Positions 1 through 6,217 of a stretch of 9,955 nt of DNA are shown here, piece by piece. The stretch lies in assembly GCA_903905685.1 (NCBI GenBank), contig CAIVHI010000120.1, positions 1 through 9,955 of the forward strand. The letters are read 5' to 3'. The translations under genes were made by a program, and so were the position numbers. Origin of the DNA: an uncultured Bacteroidota bacterium. GTDB taxonomy: Bacteria > Bacteroidota > Bacteroidia > Chitinophagales > Chitinophagaceae. Numbering within the stretch: position 1 is the first letter of the stretch; each line of letters starts with the position of its first letter. The notes under the pieces were generated by a model. The model ran no database searches. It was not told where the DNA came from and saw nothing but the letters and a program-made list of their open reading frames with translations.

Positions 1-291
1 AAAACAGGGATTCCCAAGGTGGACATTTTGGTCACACTGGAGACGTTTTTCAAAGAAGTGAAAGAATCGTTGGTGGAGGGTGAGCCGGTCTATGTACGTG
101 GGTTCGGCAGTTTCATCCTCAAGAAGCGCGCAGCGAAAGTGGGCCGCAACATCAAGAAAAACGTTGCCGTAGACATACCGGAGCACTTCATTCCGGCATT
201 CAAGCCGGCGAAGGAATTCGTAAATGCCGTGAAAGACACCAAGGTGAAATTTGAGGATCAGCCTAAAATGGAAATGGCCGAGGTAGATTGA
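1..291 (+). CDS. HU/IHF-family DNA-binding protein, 5' end missing
   Basis: The reading frame is open from base 1 (starting Lys-Thr-Gly-Ile-Pro-Lys) to TGA at 289-291, so the true start lies upstream and 96 C-terminal residues are visible. HU proteins are small dimeric nucleoid proteins that bend DNA. The diagnostic stretch is VRGFGSFILKKRAAKVGRN, which matches the HU beta-arm entry (GFGxFxxxxRxARxGRNP). It is followed by IPEHFIPAFKPAKEF, the counterpart of the usual VPxFKPGKxLK end of the fold. The HU core ends near residue 78, and a short acidic tail (EDQPKMEMAEVD) follows. The PAFKP motif is intact, but the usual NPQTG of the arm is replaced by NIKKN, a variant I associate with Bacteroidota HU-like proteins. 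An internal GTG at 19 could be mistaken for the start, but it would cut away part of helix 1. Family assignment is strong; the HU versus IHF-beta label cannot be settled here. Confidence 0.88.
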   Translation, partial: KTGIPKVDILVTLETFFKEVKESLVEGEPVYVRGFGSFILKKRAAKVGRNIKKNVAVDIPEHFIPAFKPAKEFVNAVKDTKVKFEDQPKMEMAEVD

Positions 292-295
292 TTCC

Positions 296-310
296 CGAAT
301 GTGACATTCG
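296..310. repeat. 15-bp perfect palindrome between the HU and TPR genes
   Basis: CGAATGT-G-ACATTCG is a 7-bp inverted repeat around a single central base. It lies 4 bp after the HU stop codon and 7 bp before a TAnnTTTG box. With only one central base it cannot fold as a tight RNA hairpin without losing pairs, so a dyad-symmetric protein-binding site is the likelier reading. It may also be chance. No second copy was noticed in the window. Confidence 0.4.
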
Positions 311-317
311 AATTGGC

Positions 318-325
318 TACCTTTG
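318..325 (+). promoter_or_regulatory. Possible Bacteroidota -7 box before the TPR gene
   Basis: TACCTTTG matches the Bacteroidota sigma-ABfr -7 consensus TAnnTTTG exactly. No convincing TTTG -33 element lies 17-23 bp upstream; the nearest TTG is at 288-290, which is too far. The last three bases are the TTG proposed as start codon of the TPR gene, so the box and that start cannot both be functional on the same transcript. Confidence 0.35.
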
Positions 326-1198
326 AGGCGAAATTTCAAACAATTGCGGCTTATTCACTATATCACAATCGGCTCGGCCATAGCGCTAGGAACGGCACTG
401 TATTTTGGAGGCAATACCATACCTCCACCACAACCGCCACAACAAGGCATGCCGGGTGCAATGGGTGGGCCTATGGCGGGAGGCACGAAGAAAAAGGTGC
501 CCTTCGAATCCGTATTGGCAGCTTCCTTAAAGCGGCTTTCGCCCGAGGCGAAGGAAAAATTGAAAACCATAGAAGCCGGTCTGGCCAAAAAGTCGGACTC
601 GGTTGCTATGGTTTCTGATTATAACGCAATTGCGAAAGTGTGGGCCGAAGAAAAAGACCCGAAAATAGCCGCCCATTTCAAGGGAGTTGCAGCAAAGTTG
701 GAGAATTCAGGAAAAAACCTGACCTTTGCAGCCCGACTTTTTTTGGAGTTGCTGCCCGAAGAAGAAAATCCCGATTATCAATCGTGGGAAGCTTCAGAAG
801 CAGTGGCTTTCGCCCAGTTGGCGGTTGAAAAAGACAGTGCATCGGAAGATGCGAAGTTGGCTTTGGCAACGGGATACTTGGAAGGCTCCGGTGAACCCAT
901 GAAAGGCGTTCAGCTCCTTCTAGGAATCGTGAGGGAACGGCCGGACGACATACCTGCAAACCTTTTGCTCGGGAAAATGTCGGTAAGGTCGGGACAAATG
1001 GACAAAGCGGTTGGGCGGCTCGAAACCGTGTTGAAGCAGGAACCACAAAATACGGAAGCCCTCTACTTCTTGGCGCAAGCCTACAAAGGGAAAGGTGACA
1101 AAGCCAAAGCGGTGGAACTGCTCCAAAAATGTAAGAAAGCTGTAAATGACCCCGAATTCGACAAGAAAGCGGACGAAGAAATGAATTCATTAAAGTAA
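323..1198 (+). CDS. Membrane-anchored tetratricopeptide-repeat protein
   Basis: The protein is up to 291 residues and its specific role is unknown; TPR domains are protein-protein interaction scaffolds. A short basic start is followed by one hydrophobic helix at about residues 12-30 (ITIGSAIALGTALYFGG). Then comes a Pro/Gly/Met-rich linker at 31-54 and a helical domain from about 60. Recognisable TPR units cover roughly residues 173-206, 209-242 (ANLLLGKMSVRSGQMDKAV) and 243-276 (EALYFLAQAYKGKGDKAKAV). Topology is probably N-in with the TPRs in the periplasm, although an uncleaved signal anchor cannot be excluded. The start is uncertain. The only upstream in-frame candidate is TTG at 323, which coincides with a TAnnTTTG promoter-like box. 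The next is TTG at 344, which keeps the helix, whereas the first ATG would delete it. The gene sits between HU and the 30-aa basic gene, 20 nt before the latter, so cotranscription with it is likely. Confidence 0.8.
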   Translation: MRRNFKQLRLIHYITIGSAIALGTALYFGGNTIPPPQPPQQGMPGAMGGPMAGGTKKKVPFESVLAASLKRLSPEAKEKLKTIEAGLAKKSDSVAMVSDYNAIAKVWAEEKDPKIAAHFKGVAAKLENSGKNLTFAARLFLELLPEEENPDYQSWEASEAVAFAQLAVEKDSASEDAKLALATGYLEGSGEPMKGVQLLLGIVRERPDDIPANLLLGKMSVRSGQMDKAVGRLETVLKQEPQNTEALYFLAQAYKGKGDKAKAVELLQKCKKAVNDPEFDKKADEEMNSLK

Positions 1199-1218
1199 CT
1201 AGATAAATCATTTTAATT

Positions 1219-1311
1219 ATGCCTTGCGGTAAAAAAAGGAAAAGACATAAGATTGCAACCCACAAACGCAAAAAACGTTTGAGAAAGAACCGTCATAAGA
1301 AGAATAAATAA
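1219..1311 (+). CDS. 30-aa highly basic protein, AURKAIP1/COX24-like putative ribosomal protein
   Basis: ATG at 1219 opens a 30-codon frame ending in TAA at 1309-1311. The product begins MPCGKKRKRHK and ends RLRKNRHKKNK. About two thirds of its residues are Lys, Arg or His. The pattern (KKRKRHKI, a short gap, HKRKKRLRKNRHKK) resembles the COX24_C/AURKAIP1 motif of mitochondrial mS38 and mycobacterial bS22. That suggests a peptide threading through rRNA as a ribosomal component. I recall near-identical small ORFs upstream of RNase G in other Bacteroidota, though this could not be checked here. The upstream sequence is A/T-rich with no Shine-Dalgarno, as usual for the phylum. The distance from the TPR stop is 20 nt, suggesting an operon. 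It could alternatively be a Bacteroidota-specific large-subunit protein. That the gene is real is well supported; its ribosomal role is inference. Confidence 0.8.
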   Translation: MPCGKKRKRHKIATHKRKKRLRKNRHKKNK

Positions 1312-1501
1312 GGGCACCGGGTAATACCCACCCCATTGTTATTTATCGTTCGCCCCCGCCTGCACCATTTCCGAGACTTTCGGCCTTGATGTCCATACCA
1401 TGAAACACCCCTATTGGGGACTCTCGGTATCATGTCGCTTTACAGGAGACATCTTATGGTCTTTTGCAGCGTAGGGTCGCAATTGGTGAAAAGACGGCCT
1501 A
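1312..1501 (+). promoter_or_regulatory. Structured 190-nt leader upstream of RNase G
   Basis: No ORF, tRNA or clear promoter box is seen here. The stretch contains several short hairpin candidates. One is CCGA (1371-1374) with TCGG (1380-1383). Another is a two-tier element: ATACC (1395-1399) pairs with GGTAT (1426-1430), enclosing CCCC-tatt-GGGG (1408-1419). This spacer is long compared with the 20-nt gap just upstream. E. coli rne is autoregulated through a structured 5' UTR; a comparable role here is only an analogy. The region could also hide a promoter. Confidence 0.35.
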
Positions 1502-3061
1502 ATGAACAAAGAACTTATTATCAATGCCTCTCCGGAGGGCGTGGAAATCGCCTTGATGGAAGACAAAAAACTGGTTGAGCTACACTATGAACGTGGGCAA
1601 GACCAGTTTGCTGTTGGCGACATATACCTGGGCAAGGTCAAAAAACTGATGCCCGGACTTAACGCTGCCTTCATAGACGTAGGCTACGAAAAGGATGCTT
1701 TTCTGCATTACACCGACTTAAGTCCACACCTCAAGTCCATCCTGAAATTTACCAAGAACGCCGCCGAAGGGAATACTCCATGGGGCGATGACTTTGGCAA
1801 ATTCAAGAATGAACAGGAAATAGTCAAGACTGGGAAAATAACGGAAGTATTCAACGGGAAGCCCGAAATCTTGGTCCAAATCCTGAAAGAGCCCATCTCT
1901 TCCAAAGGCCCAAGGCTGAGTTGCGAAGTGTCTTTGCCCGGCCGATTCGTCGTAATGACCCCATTTAACGATGTGGTGGCCATCTCCCGCAAAATCCACT
2001 CTGCCGATGAAAGAAAACGCTTGCAGCGGATAGTGGAGGCCGTGAAACCGAAGAATTTCGGAATTATCGTCCGCACCGCCGCAGAGGGGAAGAATACGGC
2101 CGAGCTTCATGGAGATATTTTGGAACTCTCCAAATCATGGAAGACGCTCCAAACCAACCTGAAGGGGGCAAAAGCACCCAAAATGGTGCTCAGCGAGCAA
2201 GATAAAACCACATCAATCCTCCGCGACTTGTTGAACACCAGCTTCCAAAAAGTGGTGGTAAACGACAAAAAGATTTTCGCGGAAACCAAGGAATACATCT
2301 CCCGCATCTCGCCCGACCAAGAGGAAATCGTCACCCTGCACACGTCGCAACAGCCCATCTTCGAAACCTACGGCATTGCCAAACAGGTGAAGTCGAGTTT
2401 CGGAAAAACCGTAAACCTGCCCAGCGGCGCCTACCTCATCATTGAGCACACCGAGGCGTTGCACGTCATCGACGTGAATAGCGGAACCCGCAGCGCCGAA
2501 GCCGGTCAAGAAAACAATGCCATCGTCACCAATTTGGAGGCTGCGCAGGAAATCGTTCGCCAAATGCGCTTGCGCGATTTGGGCGGCATCATCGTCATCG
2601 ACTTCATTGATATGAAGCTCGCCGAAAACAAGAAACAACTTGTTGAGGCTGTTGAAGACTTGATGGCAACCGACCGTGCACGCCATACCGTGTTGCCCAT
2701 CACGAAGTTCGGGCTTATGCAAATTACAAGGCAGCGTCTGCGGCCCGAGCTCAACATATCTACGGCCGAAGTTTGCCCTACCTGCAAAGGCACCGGTAAA
2801 ATAGGACCATCCATCTTGCTGGCCGACGATATAGAGAAAGACCTGAAATACTTGGTTACACAGGGTCACCGCAACATGTCTTTGCAGGTGCACCCCATCT
2901 TGGAGGCCTACCTCACAAAGGGAGGGATTTTCAAGTCTTCGATATCCAAACGCTGGCAAAAGGAAAATGCCATGAAACTGAAGGTGGTTACCGATAACGA
3001 TTCCGCAATCACGGAGTACCACTTCTACGATGCCGAGACCGACGACTTGATTAAGATGTAG
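1502..3061 (+). CDS. rng: Ribonuclease G (RNase E/G family endoribonuclease)
   Basis: This 519-aa cytoplasmic endoribonuclease cuts single-stranded AU-rich RNA from 5'-monophosphorylated ends and acts in rRNA maturation and mRNA decay. The N-terminus (MNKELIINASPEGVEIALMED) is the typical RNase G start. An S1 RNA-binding domain follows (GDIYLGKVKKLMPGLNAAFIDVGYEKDAFLH, split here at 39-69), carrying the insertion seen in Bacteroidota members at about 75-108. Catalytic Mg ligands are Asp324 in HVIDVNSG and Asp367 in GGIIVIDFIDM, equivalent to Asp303 and Asp346 of E. coli RNase E. The zinc-link motif CPTCKGTG is at Cys425 and Cys428. The protein ends soon after its small C-terminal domain, so the long disordered degradosome scaffold of RNase E is absent, which favours the RNase G name. 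ATG at 1502 agrees with the family start. It lies in line with HU, TPR and the 30-aa gene but after a 190-nt leader. Confidence 0.96.
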   Translation: MNKELIINASPEGVEIALMEDKKLVELHYERGQDQFAVGDIYLGKVKKLMPGLNAAFIDVGYEKDAFLHYTDLSPHLKSILKFTKNAAEGNTPWGDDFGKFKNEQEIVKTGKITEVFNGKPEILVQILKEPISSKGPRLSCEVSLPGRFVVMTPFNDVVAISRKIHSADERKRLQRIVEAVKPKNFGIIVRTAAEGKNTAELHGDILELSKSWKTLQTNLKGAKAPKMVLSEQDKTTSILRDLLNTSFQKVVVNDKKIFAETKEYISRISPDQEEIVTLHTSQQPIFETYGIAKQVKSSFGKTVNLPSGAYLIIEHTEALHVIDVNSGTRSAEAGQENNAIVTNLEAAQEIVRQMRLRDLGGIIVIDFIDMKLAENKKQLVEAVEDLMATDRARHTVLPITKFGLMQITRQRLRPELNISTAEVCPTCKGTGKIGPSILLADDIEKDLKYLVTQGHRNMSLQVHPILEAYLTKGGIFKSSISKRWQKENAMKLKVVTDNDSAITEYHFYDAETDDLIKM

Positions 3062-3170
3062 CCGCGAAGGTGCTCATCCTGATAAGCCATCTTGGTTGGA
3101 TACAAGGGCTGCTTTGGTTTTCAACTGTCAACTTTGTTTCTGGAAGCTTATCCGGCAGCCTGAAAAAACG
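3062..3170. other. Intergenic spacer between convergent RNase G and dprA
   Basis: This 109-bp spacer separates two genes that converge on it, so both transcripts must end here or nearby. No standard hairpin-plus-T-run terminator is visible for either strand. Two separated inverted pairs are present: GATAAGC (3081-3087) with GCTTATC (3146-3152), and GGCTGC (3107-3112) with GCAGCC (3155-3160). They interleave in an A-B-A'-B' order, which is pseudoknot topology if both form. After the last arm there is an A6 run on the + strand, which reads as a U-run on the dprA strand. Confidence 0.3.
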
Positions 3171-4277
3171 TCAGCTCATCCTATAGTGCTTTCCCGGTAG
3201 TAGCGTTACCAGCCCCATCATTTCCAATTGCAGCAGGGTGGCCGCCAGCTGCGAACTGATGAGGCCGGTTTTAAACAATAGGTCGTCGGTATGCAGGGAG
3301 TCTGCGGCCTGTAGCAAATCTATTACCACTTTCTCCGTTTCATTGAGCTCTACGAACAATTGTTTTTGCACTGGGCGTGTCTTTTTCGATGTATTCCATT
3401 GCATCAAGTCTATCAAATCTTCTGCCTTGGTAATCATGGTTGCAGTGTTGGTGCGAATCAATTCGTTGCAGCCCGCACTCCGGCTGTCGTTCACCCTGCC
3501 TGGGTAGGCGGCTACTTCCCTGTTGTAGCCATTGGCTAGGTGGGCGGTGATGAGTGCGCCGCCGGCCAGATTGCTCTCCACTACCACGGTAACGTCGCAC
3601 ATACCCGCAACAATGCGGTTGCGCATGGGGAAGTTCGTTCTGTCGGGCGCAGTGTCTTTACTGAATTCAGTAAGCAACCCGCCATGCTCGGCCATCTGCC
3701 CGGCGAGCATTTTGTGGGTGTGCGGGTAAATCCTACTCAAGCCATGCCCCAATACGCCAATGGTGGGAACGCCTACAGCCAGTGCCTTTTTATGGGCCAC
3801 GGCATCTATACCCAATGCCAGGCCGCTTACAATCAATACCTGCTCCATACCGCGCAGGCCTTCAATAAGTTCCTCGCAGAGGCGGTGCCCGTATTCGGTG
3901 TTCTTGCGGGTGCCGACTATGGCCACCGTCTTTGCGGCATTGACGTCGGCAGTACCTTTGTAATAGAGAAGGAAGGGTGCATCGGTGCAATTGGTTAGTC
4001 GCCGCACGTCGCCATAGCGTAGGAGGCGGATGTCGTTTTTCACTATGAAGCGCAGCTCTTCGTCAGCGCGTTTCATGATTTGCGTATCTTTAAATCCCCG
4101 CACTTTTGCATCGCCAACCCCCTCCACCATTTTCAGCTCTTTGAGGGGTGCTTTAAACACCCGTGCTGCCGACCCATAGTGCTCCAATAGGTTGCGGCCG
4201 GTTTTCGAACCAATACCGGGCACAAAAGTGAGTGCCAACAGGTGCAGCCATTCTTCGTCGTCTCCCCACATCTCCAT
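3171..4277 (-). CDS. dprA: DNA-processing protein DprA (Smf)
   Basis: DprA binds incoming single-stranded DNA during natural transformation, protects it and loads RecA. From ATG at 4277 the protein has 368 residues, the usual family length. Using that numbering, an N-terminal helix-hairpin-helix/SAM-like part (LTFVPGIGSKTGRNLL) covers about 16-60. The Rossmann-type DprA core follows with VAIVGTRKNTEYG (118-130), SGLALGIDAVAH (151-162), FPMRNRIVAG (216-225) and VVVESNLAGGALITA (231-245). A winged-helix DprA_WH domain ends the protein (about 307-368). The frame continues upstream to a TTG at 4325. However, that TTG lies inside a TACATTTG promoter-like box on the same strand (4323-4330), so ATG 4277 (or 4271, two codons later) is a better start. 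The gene is convergent with RNase G and divergent from the DUF6438 gene. Homologues also occur in species not known to be competent. Confidence 0.94.
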   Translation of the reverse strand: MEMWGDDEEWLHLLALTFVPGIGSKTGRNLLEHYGSAARVFKAPLKELKMVEGVGDAKVRGFKDTQIMKRADEELRFIVKNDIRLLRYGDVRRLTNCTDAPFLLYYKGTADVNAAKTVAIVGTRKNTEYGHRLCEELIEGLRGMEQVLIVSGLALGIDAVAHKKALAVGVPTIGVLGHGLSRIYPHTHKMLAGQMAEHGGLLTEFSKDTAPDRTNFPMRNRIVAGMCDVTVVVESNLAGGALITAHLANGYNREVAAYPGRVNDSRSAGCNELIRTNTATMITKAEDLIDLMQWNTSKKTRPVQKQLFVELNETEKVVIDLLQAADSLHTDDLLFKTGLISSQLAATLLQLEMMGLVTLLPGKHYRMS

Positions 4278-4322
4278 ATCTCGCCAACATGCACAGGCCT
4301 GCCTTCCTGCGGCTTTTTCTTC

Positions 4323-4330
4323 CAAATGTA
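4323..4330 (-). promoter_or_regulatory. Likely -7 box of the dprA promoter
   Basis: Read on the minus strand the box is TACATTTG, an exact TAnnTTTG match. A weak TTTA lies 21 bp upstream of it as a possible -33 element. Transcription would begin at about 4315-4318, giving a leader of roughly 40 nt to ATG 4277. This placement argues against the in-frame TTG at 4325 as translation start. Confidence 0.5.
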
Positions 4331-4421
4331 GCCCTACCTCTGCAAACTAGTAAAGGTGGGAGGATAGTTTTTTAACGTAAACATTTAATAATTTGAGAAA
4401 CAGTTTCCTACATTTATGGTC

Positions 4422-4443
4422 TACCTTCGCTGCGCTAAATTTG
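4422..4443 (+). promoter_or_regulatory. Candidate -7 boxes before the DUF6438 gene
   Basis: Two boxes are possible. TACCTTCG (4422-4429) is a one-mismatch version of TAnnTTTG and would give a leader of about 12-15 nt. TAAATTTG (4436-4443) is an exact match but lies only 5 nt before the ATG at 4449, which would force an almost leaderless start. The first is therefore more likely. The AT-rich stretch at 4368-4400 upstream serves the divergent pair. Confidence 0.35.
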
Positions 4444-4448
4444 AAGCT

Positions 4449-4958
4449 ATGAAAAGGACGTTGGTCTACCTGGTGCTGATGGTTGCAACAGCCACGGTTG
4501 CAGGGGCAAAGCACCGTAAACACAACAAATCCAAACCCATTCACAAGGGCATTACGGCCGTCAAAGTCCGTTTTGGCGCCTGCTATGGGCGTTGCCCCGA
4601 ATACTCGGTGGCTATAGACCGGGAAGGAAAGGTTACCTATACCGGCATCCGTTTCACCGCCGATACCGGCGTTTTCGAAAAGAAGGCCGACCCAACGGAG
4701 ACATCGCGCATACTGGATATGTTCGAGACCTACCGCGTAGATACCTGTGCCAACCGTTATCGTGTGCGCATCCCCGACGTTTCCGTTTATGACTTTTCGG
4801 TCACTTATAACGACTCGGTAAAAGCCATCCTCAATGCCACTTTTGGGCCATCATATTTGCAGGCGCTTACGTCTGAGCTCAATGCCGTGGGTAAGAAAGT
4901 GGATAATGAAGGTTGGAAACGCGTACCTGCCGGCCACTCGGCCGTTTACCGCAAATAG
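4449..4958 (+). CDS. Exported DUF6438-domain protein
   Basis: The function is unknown. From ATG at 4449 the protein has 169 residues. It begins with a short classical signal peptide (MKRTLVYLVLMVATATVAGA, cleavage likely after Ala20), followed by a basic spacer (KHRKHNKSKP). The DUF6438 hallmark ACYGRCPEYSVAI sits at residues 44-56, with a beta-rich continuation (GKVTYTGIRF) and VYDFSVTYND at about 113-122. Cys45 and Cys49, with Cys100, are candidates for disulfide bonding after export. The frame extends upstream to 4416, but those residues overlap the promoter-like boxes and precede the signal peptide, so ATG 4449 is preferred. Proteins of this family are small and periplasmic or secreted in Bacteroidota. 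No enzymatic motif is visible. The gene is divergent from dprA and 60 nt upstream of the cytochrome gene, which has its own promoter-like box. Confidence 0.85.
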   Translation: MKRTLVYLVLMVATATVAGAKHRKHNKSKPIHKGITAVKVRFGACYGRCPEYSVAIDREGKVTYTGIRFTADTGVFEKKADPTETSRILDMFETYRVDTCANRYRVRIPDVSVYDFSVTYNDSVKAILNATFGPSYLQALTSELNAVGKKVDNEGWKRVPAGHSAVYRK

Positions 4959-4969
4959 GGGTTTATCCG

Positions 4970-4977
4970 TATTTTCG
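4970..4977 (+). promoter_or_regulatory. Candidate -7 box before the cytochrome c gene
   Basis: TATTTTCG is a one-mismatch match to TAnnTTTG, the same TTCG variant seen before the DUF6438 gene. It lies 11 nt past the DUF6438 stop and 41 nt before the cytochrome ATG. Confidence 0.35.
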
Positions 4978-4990
4978 CGCCTGATGATTG

Positions 4991-5004
4991 CGGGCATGTG
5001 CCCG
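4991..5004 (+). repeat. Small GC-rich hairpin in the cytochrome c leader
   Basis: CGGGC-ATGT-GCCCG forms a perfect 5-bp stem with a 4-nt loop, 14 nt before the ATG at 5019. It has no T-run, so it is not an intrinsic terminator. It could influence translation initiation or be incidental. An alternative in-frame GTG start (4998) lies inside the loop and stem and is unlikely to be used. Confidence 0.4.
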
Positions 5005-5018
5005 GTAAAACACGCGAC

Positions 5019-5444
5019 ATGGGAAAGAACAGAGTATCATTATTCTTAGGATTATCGATCGTATCGGTGGTCATGGCATCATGCGGTGGCAACTCCGCAA
5101 CTCCTCCGGCCAATGCGGCATCGGCGCAAATGCCGGGCGAGGCCGTTTACCGCAACACTTGCGCCGTGTGTCATCAATCGCAGGGCGAGGGCATTGCCGG
5201 TTCCTTCCCTCCATTGGCGAAATCCGATTTTTTGGCCAACCGCGAAAAGGCCATCCTCCAAGTGGTAAAGGGTAGCTCTGGAGACCTGGTTGTGAATGGC
5301 GTGAAATACAATGGGATAATGCCTCCACAATCGTTGAAAGACCATGAGATTGCCGCAGTGCTCACCTATGTTTACAGCAGCTTCGGCAATACCCGCGGCG
5401 CTGTGACAGTAGATGAAGTTAAGGCCGTTCGGGAAAAAATGTGA
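5019..5444 (+). CDS. Mono-heme c-type cytochrome lipoprotein
   Basis: The 141-aa protein from ATG 5019 starts with a lipoprotein signal (MGKNRVSLFLGLSIVSVVMASC), with lipidated Cys22 after the lipobox MAS. A flexible Ala/Pro/Asn linker follows. The class I cytochrome c domain has the heme-attachment motif CAVCH (Cys48, Cys51, His52). The QGEGIAGSFPPLAKSDFL segment follows, and Met101 in NGIMPPQ is the likely sixth heme ligand. The C-terminal helix includes HEIAAVLTYVYSSFG, the usual IxxVxxYI-type contact helix. It resembles the cytochrome domains fused or associated with nitrite reductases, oxidases and dehydrogenases in this phylum. No partner enzyme lies next to it, so the electron donor and acceptor are unknown. 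It is expected to be membrane-tethered in the periplasm. The upstream GTG at 4998 would add seven residues before the signal peptide and is disfavoured. Confidence 0.92.
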   Translation: MGKNRVSLFLGLSIVSVVMASCGGNSATPPANAASAQMPGEAVYRNTCAVCHQSQGEGIAGSFPPLAKSDFLANREKAILQVVKGSSGDLVVNGVKYNGIMPPQSLKDHEIAAVLTYVYSSFGNTRGAVTVDEVKAVREKM

Positions 5445-5504
5445 TGCCCTCCAATCCCGGCTCTATTTGGGCTTCTTTCCACATAGGCTATAAATCGTGT
5501 TGCG

Positions 5505-6146
5505 ATGTATGTACCGAAAATGTATGAAATGACCGACCATGACGCTATTTTGCGTTACATGTCCGCCCACAGCTTGGGTACTGTTATCACGGCCGTTAAC
5601 AATGTTCCCAATGCCTCGCACCTTCCTTTTTGTTGGGACGCGGGCAGTGATGGATGGGTGCTGTACTCGCACTTTGCTGAGGATAACCCGCAGTGGAACG
5701 AAATGGAGCAAGGCGAGGTATTGATTGTTTTTGGGGGTGCCGATGCCTACATTTCACCCCGTCATTATAACGCTACTCAAAATGTACCCACTTGGAATTA
5801 TGCTGCGGTACACCTCTACGGTCGGGCAACCATCATACACGACGACGAAGGAGCAACCGACATTTTGCAGCGCATGATTGCCGCCTTTGAGCCCGAATAC
5901 CTGAGCCAATGGAATCAACTGGACTCGGCATACAAAAGCAGGCTGCTTCCCGGCATCAAGGCCGTCAAGGTTGAAGTTACGGCCATAAAGGCGGTGCAGA
6001 AATTGAGCCAAAATAAAAATGCACTGGAGCGGCAGCGTATATCGGCAGCCTTGGCCGACAGTAGGCGTGCCGCAGACCGCGAGGTGGCTGCCTTGATGGG
6101 GAAAAGGCCGGTGAACGACGGAGCCCCGGGGGCAAATGCAGAATGA
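5505..6146 (+). CDS. FMN-binding PaiB-family protein
   Basis: The 213-aa protein matches the FMN-binding split-barrel family PF04299 (FMN_bind_2), named after Bacillus subtilis PaiB, which affects protease and sporulation gene expression. Visible signatures are the N-terminus MYVPKMYEMTDHDAI, ASHLPF at 37-42, AYISPRHY at 81-88, VPTWNYAAVHLYG at 94-106 and KLSQNKN at 166-172. These follow the family pattern closely and cover its full length, with a short disordered Ala/Gly/Asn tail after about 200. The family is annotated as a negative transcriptional regulator, but no helix-turn-helix is visible. A flavin-dependent or heme-related role is equally possible. ATG 5505 agrees with the family start; a second ATG at 5520 would remove the conserved YVP. 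It lies 60 nt after the cytochrome gene and is probably its own unit or the end of a short one. Confidence 0.93.
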   Translation: MYVPKMYEMTDHDAILRYMSAHSLGTVITAVNNVPNASHLPFCWDAGSDGWVLYSHFAEDNPQWNEMEQGEVLIVFGGADAYISPRHYNATQNVPTWNYAAVHLYGRATIIHDDEGATDILQRMIAAFEPEYLSQWNQLDSAYKSRLLPGIKAVKVEVTAIKAVQKLSQNKNALERQRISAALADSRRAADREVAALMGKRPVNDGAPGANAE

Positions 6147-6197
6147 TACGCTTGGGCACGGTACAGGCCCGACCCCAAAAACAACTTTGACGCAATA

Positions 6198-6217
6198 CCG
6201 AATTCGGCGATTATCGC
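6198..6217. promoter_or_regulatory. Tandem palindromes: candidate operator of the ACP-FkbH operon
   Basis: Two perfect dyads lie edge to edge: CCGAATTCGG (6198-6207) and GCGAT-T-ATCGC (6207-6217), sharing one base. They end exactly where the -7 box (6218) begins, so they fill the space between where RNA polymerase would contact the -33 and -7 elements. A bound regulator there would be expected to block transcription. No regulator gene is next to them except the PaiB-family gene just upstream. That this is an operator is inference from position and symmetry. Confidence 0.4.

Noticed and set aside
301..618. 105-codon plus-strand frame starting at GTG 301
   Set aside because: It is out of frame with the TPR protein, rich in unlikely composition, and stops inside the TPR gene, whose own frame continues through with repeat structure.
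678..1271. 197-codon minus-strand frame opposite the TPR gene
   Set aside because: It overlaps the TPR repeats and the 30-aa basic gene, and has no recognisable motif.
1322..1331. GGTAATACCC-type palindrome as a terminator after the 30-aa gene
   Set aside because: The arms have only one or two bases between them and no T-run follows, so it cannot act as an intrinsic terminator.
2213..3022. 269-codon minus-strand frame opposite RNase G
   Set aside because: It lies wholly inside the catalytic part of RNase G, including both Asp motifs and the Cys pair. It is a codon-bias shadow with no domain signature.
3540..3998. 152-codon plus-strand frame opposite dprA
   Set aside because: It covers the conserved Rossmann motifs of DprA in antisense and shows no signature of its own.
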